Origin: Buddleja alternifolia | Taxonomy: Eukaryota > Streptophyta > Magnoliopsida > Lamiales > Scrophulariaceae | Reading direction: 5' to 3' | NCBI GenBank assembly: GCA_019426215.1 | Contig: CM033395.1 | Coordinates: forward strand, 15,118,569-15,182,568 | Length of the DNA stretch: 64,000 bases | Part shown: positions 57,472 through 64,000 of the stretch, piece after piece | Layout of the letters: each line of letters opens with the position of its first letter | Position numbering within the stretch: position 1 is the first letter of the stretch | Program-made: the position numbers and the translations under genes | Notes under the pieces: model-generated | What the model was told of the DNA's origin: nothing | What the model saw: only the letters and a program-made list of their open reading frames with translations | Databases searched by the model: none

Positions 57472-58530
57472 TTAAGCGTTTAAATCAATCATACCTAATT
57501 CACTTCTCAAAGTGAGAAAGCGTTGTTCGTTGAGCGCTTTGGTGAAGATATTTGCTAATTGTTTGTCAGTTCCAATGAAGTGCATGGAGATATCTTTCTT
57601 TTGAACATGGTCACACAAGAAATGGTATCTAATGTCAATGTGTTTGGTTCTCGAATGAAGAACAGGGTTTTGGGTCATAGCTAAAGCGCTTTGGTTATTA
57701 CAGTGGATTGGGGTAGGACCTAGGATGATTCCATAATCTCTAAGTTGTTGCCTCATCCAAAGGATTTGTGCACAACAGCTCCCAGCGGCTACATATTCTG
57801 CCTCAGCAGTAGAAGTCGCTATGGATTGTTGTTTCTTACTATGCCACGAAACTTGTCTATCTCCTAGAAATTGACATGTACCACTAGTACTTTTTCTATC
57901 TATTTTGCATCCTGTGAAATCTGCGTCTGAATAACCAATTGATTCAAAAGGAGAGTCCCTTGGATACCATAAGCCTACTTTTTGTGTGCCTTTTAGGTAT
58001 TTAAGGATTCTCTTGGTAGCATTTAAGTGTGATTCTCTAGGATCAGCTTGAAAGCGTGCACACATGCATACCGAAAACATAATATCAGGTCTACTAGCGG
58101 TAAGATAAAGAAGTGATCCAATGATACCCCTATAGTTAGTGATATCAATTTTCTTCCCACTTTCATCTTTATCTAACTTAAGCGTTTGGCTCATTGGAAT
58201 TTTTGAAGATGATGCATTTTCCATACTAAATTTCTTAATCATATCTCTTGTATATTTAGCTTGGTTTATAAATATTCCATTAGGGAGTTGTTTAACTTGT
58301 AATCCTAAGAAGAAAGTTAATTCACCCATCATGCTCATTTCAAATTGATCTTGCATCATTTTCGAAAATTTCTCAAACAATCGCTTATTAGTAGAACCAA
58401 ATATAATGTCATTAACATAAATTTGGACTAAGAGAATATCTTCATTATGAGTAATTTTAAATAACGTTGTGTCAACGCTGCCTTTTGAAAAGCCTTTACC
58501 TATAAGGAAGATAGAGAGAGTGTCATACAT
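57472..58530 (-). pseudogene. Copia RT (C-terminal) and RNase H with mutated catalytic Asp
   Basis: Open 352-codon stretch from the RT thumb side to the pol end. RT motif IYVNDIIFGS at residues 38-46 shows Asn40 where YVDD has its first Asp (codon AAT at 58413-58411). RNase H: GYSDADFTGCKIDRKSTSG (199-217), TSTAEAEYVAAG (239-250), and HCNNQSALA with Asn278 where family members have CDN. TKHIDIRYHFL and NIFTKALNEQRF close the domain. Both Asp-to-Asn changes need one G-to-A step. A one-base loss before residue 1 separates it from the upstream RT part (near 58531). Confidence 0.92.
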
Positions 58531-60541
58531 GCTCTTGGTGCTTGTTTAAGGCCATAGAGTGCCTTATCCAATTTGTAGACCATACTTTTGCCATGGTTGT
58601 TGATGAATCCTGGAGGTTGCTCCACATAAACTTCTTCTAGGAGTTTACATTCAGGAAAGCACTCTTCACGTCCATTTGATACACTGTGAACTTGTTAAAT
58701 CAAGCAAACGCTAGGAACATACGAATCGCTTCAAGACGGGCTACTGGGGCATAAGTCTCATCAAAATCAATACCCTCTTCTTGACAATAACCCTGAGCGA
58801 CTAATCTGGCTTTGTTTCTTATAACAATGCCATCTTCCTCCATCTTGTTCCTAAAAACCCATCTAGTCCCAATAACTCCTTGATGAGTTGGCCTTGGTAC
58901 TAACGTCCAAACCTTGCTTCTCTCAAATTGGTTAAGCTCTTCTTGCATTGCTTCATCCCAACTTGAATCACTGAGCGCTTCATCCACTTTCTTTGGTTCC
59001 ATTTGAGATAGAAAACTTGCGAACATGGCTTCATTAATTGTAGCTAACCTAGTTCTAATGGGTGCTTTCATATCTCCAATTATCAACTCTGGTGGATGGT
59101 CTCTAAGCCATTTTTGGTCTGGTTGGAAAGGGTTGAGAGACTCTTGGTTATCAATCGCTTGATCCATATTAGTCTCTTGCGCAGTCGCTTCATCATTCAC
59201 AGTTCCAATTTGCTCTTGATGATCATTCTCTTCATGATCATCAGCGATTCTGACTTTATCATCATTTGTAACCTCACGAGTAATCTTAGGAATAGGCACA
59301 AAGATCTCATCATCCTCATTATCACTATTATCATCAAGATTAATTTGTGACGCTTGTTGGGTAAGATCTTCAATTCCTACATCATCAGGATTAAGCTTAC
59401 TCGGTTCTTGGTTGGCATCATCAAACACAACATGAATGGATTCTTCAACCTTCGATTTAATCTTATTTAGGATGCGAAAAATCTTTCCATTCTTGGCATA
59501 GCCTAGGAAGATTCCCTCATCGGCTTTAGGATCAAATGTCTTTAGGCTGTGGGATCCATTGTTATGAATGAAACATTTTGAACCAAATACATGAAAATAT
59601 GAAACATTAGGCTTACGTCCCTTCCACAACTTATATGGAGTCTTCTCATGTTGCTTGTTGATCATACACCAGTTCTGAGTGTAGCAAGCGGTATTGATGG
59701 CTTCGGCCCAAAACCTTTGAGCCATCTTAGACTCTGCAAGCGTCGTCCCAGCGACTTCTTTAAGCGTTCTGTTCCGTCGCTCGACAACTCCATTCTGTTG
59801 AGGTGTTCTAGGAGCAGAATACTCATGAAGTATTCCAAAGTCTATACAAAACTTCTCAACAAACTGGTTAGTAAATTCAGTTCCTCTGTCGCTTCTAATT
59901 CTAGTCACCTTTAAATCTTTATAAGTTTGTAATTGACGAATTAGCGATGTGAGCTTGACACTAGTTTCATCTTTGGTTGCTAGGAATTCTACCCAAGTAT
60001 AGCGAGAGAAATCATCAACTATTACTAGCGAGTACTTTTTACCACTAACACTCATGATTTGAATGGGACCAAACAAATCTAGATGCAATAGTTCAAGAAC
60101 TCTAGAAGTAGATAGGCATGGTTTCTTTTTAAAAGATGATTTAACTTGTTTACCCATTTGGCATGCATCACATAAGCGATTTTTCTGAAAGGAACCCTTA
60201 GGTAATCCCTCTACTAGATTTAGCGATATTAATTGAGATATTGCCTTATAATTGAGGTGATTCATTTTTCTATGCCATAACCAACCCAATTCATTTTGAC
60301 TTTTAGCAACAAAGCATGTGGGGTTGTTATCAAATGTAGAATCCCAATCTACTAAATACACATTGTTTGTTCTTTTTCCTCTTAGTTTAGTAGACTTAGT
60401 CTTAGCGTCGTTAACATAGCAGAAGTCGCTTGAAAATTTTACTTCAAAGCCTTTATCACAAAATTGACTAATGCTTAACAAATTATGCTTAAGACCCTCA
60501 ACATAATATACATCACTAATCATGATGTTCCCCCTATGCAT
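58531..60541 (-). pseudogene. Copia integrase and RT N-terminal region
   Basis: A 613-codon frame (60541-58700) holds the pre-integrase zinc finger ([29 protein letters not shown]) and the integrase DDE core ([45 protein letters not shown]). A GKGR-like linker with acidic stretch follows, then RT fingers ([40 protein letters not shown]). All three DDE residues are present. It ends at a TGA (58702-58700). Further RT sequence ([12 protein letters not shown], then [11 protein letters not shown] and [16 protein letters not shown]) follows in shifted frames down to 58531. Confidence 0.92.
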
Positions 60542-61890
60542 GATACCTATACCTTTGGTTTACCTTTGGAGTTATCACCGAATATGACTTGAGGACCGTT
60601 GGTAGTTTGATAGTTGACTAGAAGATCCTTGGAACCCGTCATGTGTCTTGACGATCCACTATCAATGTACCAAACTGAAGTATCGGTGTTGGCTCTAGGT
60701 ACCTGCATTTAAAGGATAATTCGAATTCTTCTTAGGTACCCATGTTGCCTTGGGTCCTTCTTTGTTAGTAACTTTGGTTTGAACTAGAACTTTAGGAACT
60801 CATATTTGCCTAGTCTTCATTGTGGGAATACTGGCCTTTTTGGGTTTCACATCGTGTTGTGTGTGCTTTTTGAATGTATAAAAATATCCTCGATTATAAT
60901 CGTAATCGTAATCGTAATCATAGTCATAGTCATCATAGTATCGATAATATGATCTAGATCTTTGATACTGATGCTGGTATTTCCTTGGCGCTAGCTTAGG
61001 AGTTGCTTTTGGCGATTGACGCTTAGCGTTTGATTCACTTGTAGATGGTTTATCCTTGAACTTTTGAGCGTTTGGATAGACCTTCTTTTGTGAGTCATTC
61101 ACTTTTGTTTTCTCCTTATTGCCTAAGTTGGTATTGACCTTCTCATTTAGCCTTGTACCATTGTCCTTTGGTTCATTCAGCGTTTGATTGTTTGAACTCT
61201 TCTTAACAAAGGTAACACCCTTTCCTTTGTTGTTTGCCGTAACATTAGATTTATTAGGTTGTTTACCGAATTTATTGCATCCTAAACCAGTCTTTTCACC
61301 AAATAATCTAGTTACTTCAGTCACATTATCCAACTTTCTAGAAGCTTTTGATAATGATGAGATGAGCTGCTCTGATTTAGCAAGTCTAGCGATCAGATCA
61401 GCTTCTCTCTTGACTATTATATCAAGATCGCTTTCCAATTGAGTAATTTCACTTTCAAGCGATTGGTTCTTCTCAATGCATTGTTTCTGAACTTGCAACT
61501 CTGCTTTGAGCGTTACTTTATCACTTGTAAGCGATGAAATAATGGCAAGGTCATTTTGATATATTTTGGCGGCCTCTTAACAATCTTTATAATATTCATT
61601 AACTTTGTCAAGTAATTCATCATAAGAAAGAGGATGAGATAATTCATTTGTTACCTCTGGTAGTGATTCGTCAGACGCTTCATCATCTCTTGCCATGAGA
61701 CAAATCAACGCTTAGTCGCTTGTAGGCTCATCATCACTGCTTTCATCTGATGATTCCAGATCCTCTTCAGGTGCGAAGAATGGTTTAGATTCCGCTAGCA
61801 AACCTTGTTGGCGAAGGTTGCTCCTAAATTGGTTTCTATTCACATAGTCTTACCTTGTGGGCTTAGACACATTTGGATAAGGGCAATTTA
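60542..61890 (-). pseudogene. Copia gag C-terminal segment and aspartic protease
   Basis: Coiled-coil-rich part (QCIEKNQSLESEITQLESDL), Lys/Asn-rich stretch and a Tyr/Asp repeat (YDYDYDYDYDYNRGYF, about 60890-60930). Then comes a TWVPKK-type segment and the protease motif WYIDSGSSRHMTGSKDLL (about 60640-60695). In-frame stops occur at about 61577-61579 and near 61711, and one base is missing near 60555 before [14 protein letters not shown]. This is the usual region between the zinc knuckle and integrase. Confidence 0.85.
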
Positions 61891-61891
61891 C

Positions 61892-62929
61892 CTAGTAGTG
61901 CCCTGGTTTCCTGCAATTATAACATAGATTAGTTTTCATTTTCTGTTCAGTGGTTAATCGCTTGGAAATGACTCGCGCTGAGAGATTCGGAGTCGGTGAT
62001 TGTGGTGCTTGATATGGAACTGGTGCTATTGGTTGAGGTGCTGAATACACTGGCGCTTGATACTGAGGCGCTGGTGCAGGTGGAGGGGTTTGAAATGAAG
62101 TTTGTCCAATAGGATTTCTCTTTTCGTATCTTAGAAATTTCTTGACCAATAAAGCCATCTCTTTTTCTTCATTGGATTCTGTTGATTTCACCTCGTTAAT
62201 CGCTTTGCCCGTATTCTTTGTAGTAACGATTAAAGCTCCTGATTCAGTCGCTGAAGTCGATGTATCGCTGACTTCTCCCAATTCAAACTCAAATGCCTTT
62301 AATTCTGAAAACACATGTTCTGGAGTAAGAGTCTCCAATGTTTGTGATTCTCTCATGGCGACAGTCTTGATTAGATACTTGCTTGGAAGACTTCTGAAAA
62401 TCTTGTTGACCATTTCCTTGTTGGTCAATTCCTTGTCTAGTGATGCTAACTCTGTAATGAGCAAAGTAAATCTTGCGTCCAATTGTTCTAGCGTCTCTTT
62501 GGGCTGCATTTTGAAATGCTCGAATCTTTGCATGGCTATGGAGAGCTTATTCTCCTTCATTTGTGCCGATCCTTCACACACTATAGCCAACTTATCCCAT
62601 ATTTCTTTGGAAGTCTTGCATTGCTTGATCTTGTTGAACAATGCATCATTGTCTCCTAACACTGAGTAGAGTGCACTTCGTCCAACATTATCCAAATTAG
62701 CTCTTTTTCTATCATCTGGCGTCCATTCTAACTTGTTTGTCTCGACATATCCATCTGGAGTGGCTTCATCAGCTCCGGGTGCTCGAGTTATTACTTTCAT
62801 GATCTTAATGGGGCCATCTGAAATTACATCACATACTTCATTGTCGCACGAACATAAATATGCGAATGCTCTAAGTTTTCAAGAATCAAAGTTTAATTCT
62901 ACCAACTTAGGCATTTTGTTAAAAGCCAT
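61892..62929 (-). pseudogene. Copia gag (UBN2 type) with zinc knuckle
   Basis: Starts MAFNKMPKLVELNF at 62929; a TGA at 62881-62879 interrupts it. The long open part from 62800 shows ANLDNVGRSALYSVLGDNDA, QCKTSKEIWDKLAIVCEG, MQRFEHFKMQPKETLEQLDA and NKIFRSLPSKYLIKTVAM, the copia gag (UBN2) domain. After a proline-rich linker the zinc knuckle CYNCRKPGHY is cut by TAG just before its last Cys, where family members often have Trp. The ATG is supported by its distance of about 100 bp from the PBS. Confidence 0.88.
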
Positions 62930-63030
62930 AATGAGATGTTTTAAAGAGAAATTTTAAAGCGATTAAGTTTCAAAAGGATGGATCTGAACAAGCAGTTACG
63001 CTCGGAAACGCTTAGGTTTCTAATTCAACC

Positions 63031-63042
63031 GCTCTGATACCA
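63031..63042 (-). other. Primer-binding site (initiator Met tRNA type)
   Basis: Minus-strand TGGTATCAGAGC, two bases inside the 5' LTR end, the standard copia PBS. Confidence 0.93.
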
Positions 63043-63044
63043 TT

Positions 63045-64000
63045 TGGTGGTCCCAAGTGGCATACGAAAGGGTCTAGAAGGGGGGGGGGGGTTGAATAGA
63101 CACTTAAGTCTTTTTCGACTTCAAAAATTTTGTATCACTTTTAAAGATTTGAACGCTTAGAAGGCTGAGCACTTGGGTCAGGCGCTTCAGTAACGATGAC
63201 TTAGACTTAGTGATTTTAGCAATTTACCAAAGTAGGGTAATGCTTAGATCACTTAATCAGGGTTAGCACAGCGGAAATGATTTTTAGCATTCGATTGGTT
63301 AATTAATCGCTTTGCAATTTTACTTGTCCTTTTCAGAATGAATGATGTAATATGAAAATAAGACAATAAAATATAAATGACACAAAATATATAAGGTTCA
63401 CTGGGTGATGTAATCCCAGCTACATCCTTCTTCTCCTTTTTCACTTGGAGGAAATTACTAGGATGATTATCAAAGAATCACACAGAATCTTCAACAAGAT
63501 AGTAAAGGATGAAAAAGATCTCGAGCTCCTTGAACACACAGACTTCAGCACCAATGAAGATCGTCTTCTATAAGCTTCTCTCACTCAGAAATACTGCCTG
63601 TAAGGGGTTTCAACTTCTTTCTCACTCAAATGAAAGGTTGAAGGTTTATCACAAAGTTTTGTTTGTTTTTGAAAAGATCAAAGAACTTGGAATATCTCAA
63701 TAGGAGTTTTGGTTTCTTCTTTGGAAGAGGTTTGAGATATTTGTGACTGTCTGGAATGTAGATAAAAAGCTTGAAAGATTTGGCTATGGAGTTTCTAAGC
63801 CTTTTTTTTTTCCAGCAAGTTTTTTCTTGTGTCTCTACGTAATTTTCTCTTGTAAATATTATGTACCATACTTTTGGGGTTTGCTGAGGATAAGGTATTT
63901 ATAGGCAATTTTAGGGATTTGTCCGTTGGACACATGTACGAAAGTGCCTCTCACGCGGCGAGTGATTATACCTAAACTCTGACATTTCTGAAAATCTGTT
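63045..64000 (-). repeat. 5' LTR of SIRE-type element, cut by window end
   Basis: Matches 50408-51363 with scattered differences: the same TGGTGGTCCCAAGTGGCATA start, the same 12-G run (63080-63091) and the same TATA motif (about 63895-63906 region, minus). The U3 distal part lies outside the window. Confidence 0.95.

Larger units (their letters stand above)
50408..64000 (-). mobile_element. SIRE/Maximus-type Ty1/copia retrotransposon (5' LTR runs off window)
   Basis: 3' LTR 50408-51923 and 5' LTR from 63045, highly similar. The PBS is TGGTATCAGAGC on the minus strand (63042-63031), the initiator-Met tRNA site usual for plant copia. The purine tract AAACGGGGAAAT (minus) lies just inside the 3' LTR. 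Order on the minus strand: gag, protease, integrase, RT, RNase H, then about 0.9 kb non-coding, then an extra multi-exon coding block, then the 3' LTR. The extra block after pol and the large size fit the SIRE/Maximus lineage. If both LTRs are equal the element would end near 64560, giving about 14 kb. Confidence 0.9.

Noticed and set aside
60880..60935. Tyr/Asp repeat as a possible prion-like or metal-binding domain
   Set aside because: It is a short trinucleotide-type expansion (TCGTAA repeats on +) in the gag linker of a dead copia element.

Overview
This window is nuclear DNA from a flowering plant, most likely a eudicot. The evidence is AT-rich intergenic DNA, GT-AG introns, plant-type LTR retrotransposons, Mutator-like elements, SINEs and MITEs, and two host genes with plant relatives. 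The species cannot be fixed from the sequence. Almost nothing outside the two host genes is single-copy gene space.

Left block (1-7740). The minus strand carries the first six exons of a GABA/amino-acid permease of the GAT1 type (AAAP family). The six exons sum to exactly 331 codons in frame, and the C-terminal part lies beyond base 1. Introns 1 and 2 are full of small transposons with readable target-site duplications (TSDs). They include 9-bp-TSD Mutator-like MITEs at 2029-2642 and 3179-4036, a tRNA-type SINE at 2922-3081, and a snap-back element at 5181-5344. Exon 2 is squeezed between two of these insertions.

Nested block (about 7745-29940). A Mutator-like element begins about 850 bp upstream of the permease start codon. 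It carries a broken MuDR/SWIM transposase on + and, tail to tail, a plant-mobile-domain (PMD, MAIN-like) pseudogene on -. Palindrome-bearing repeats lie at both ends. A non-autonomous Ty3/gypsy-like LTR element (10152-23772, TSD TGGAC) sits inside the transposase. It encodes one unknown 306-aa protein. Within that element an internally deleted Athila/Tat-type gypsy element (13220-20834, TSD CCCCC, minus strand) is inserted. A solo LTR of the outer family (28319-29903, TSD TACGC) sits in the right end of the Mutator-like element.

Middle block (30390-50407). Three decayed Ty1/copia fragments and one decayed Tat/Ogre-type gypsy leader-gag fragment surround a five-exon host gene at 40290-43668. 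This gene encodes a catalytically degenerate DEAD-box-helicase-like protein. A hAT MITE (38309-38784), Mutator MITEs and another SINE are scattered around it.

Right block (50408-64000). A large SIRE/Maximus-type copia element lies on the minus strand. Its 3' LTR is 50408-51923 and its 5' LTR starts at 63045 and runs off the window. It has gag, protease, integrase, RT and RNase H. Between RNase H and the 3' LTR there is an extra coding block of about 4.4 kb that can be read only by removing two short GT-AG introns of 81 and 80 bp. Catalytic RT and RNase H aspartates are changed to Asn, and many frames are ended by C-to-T type nonsense changes. The same decay is seen in the PMD gene and the nested gypsy gag, as expected for old methylated transposons.
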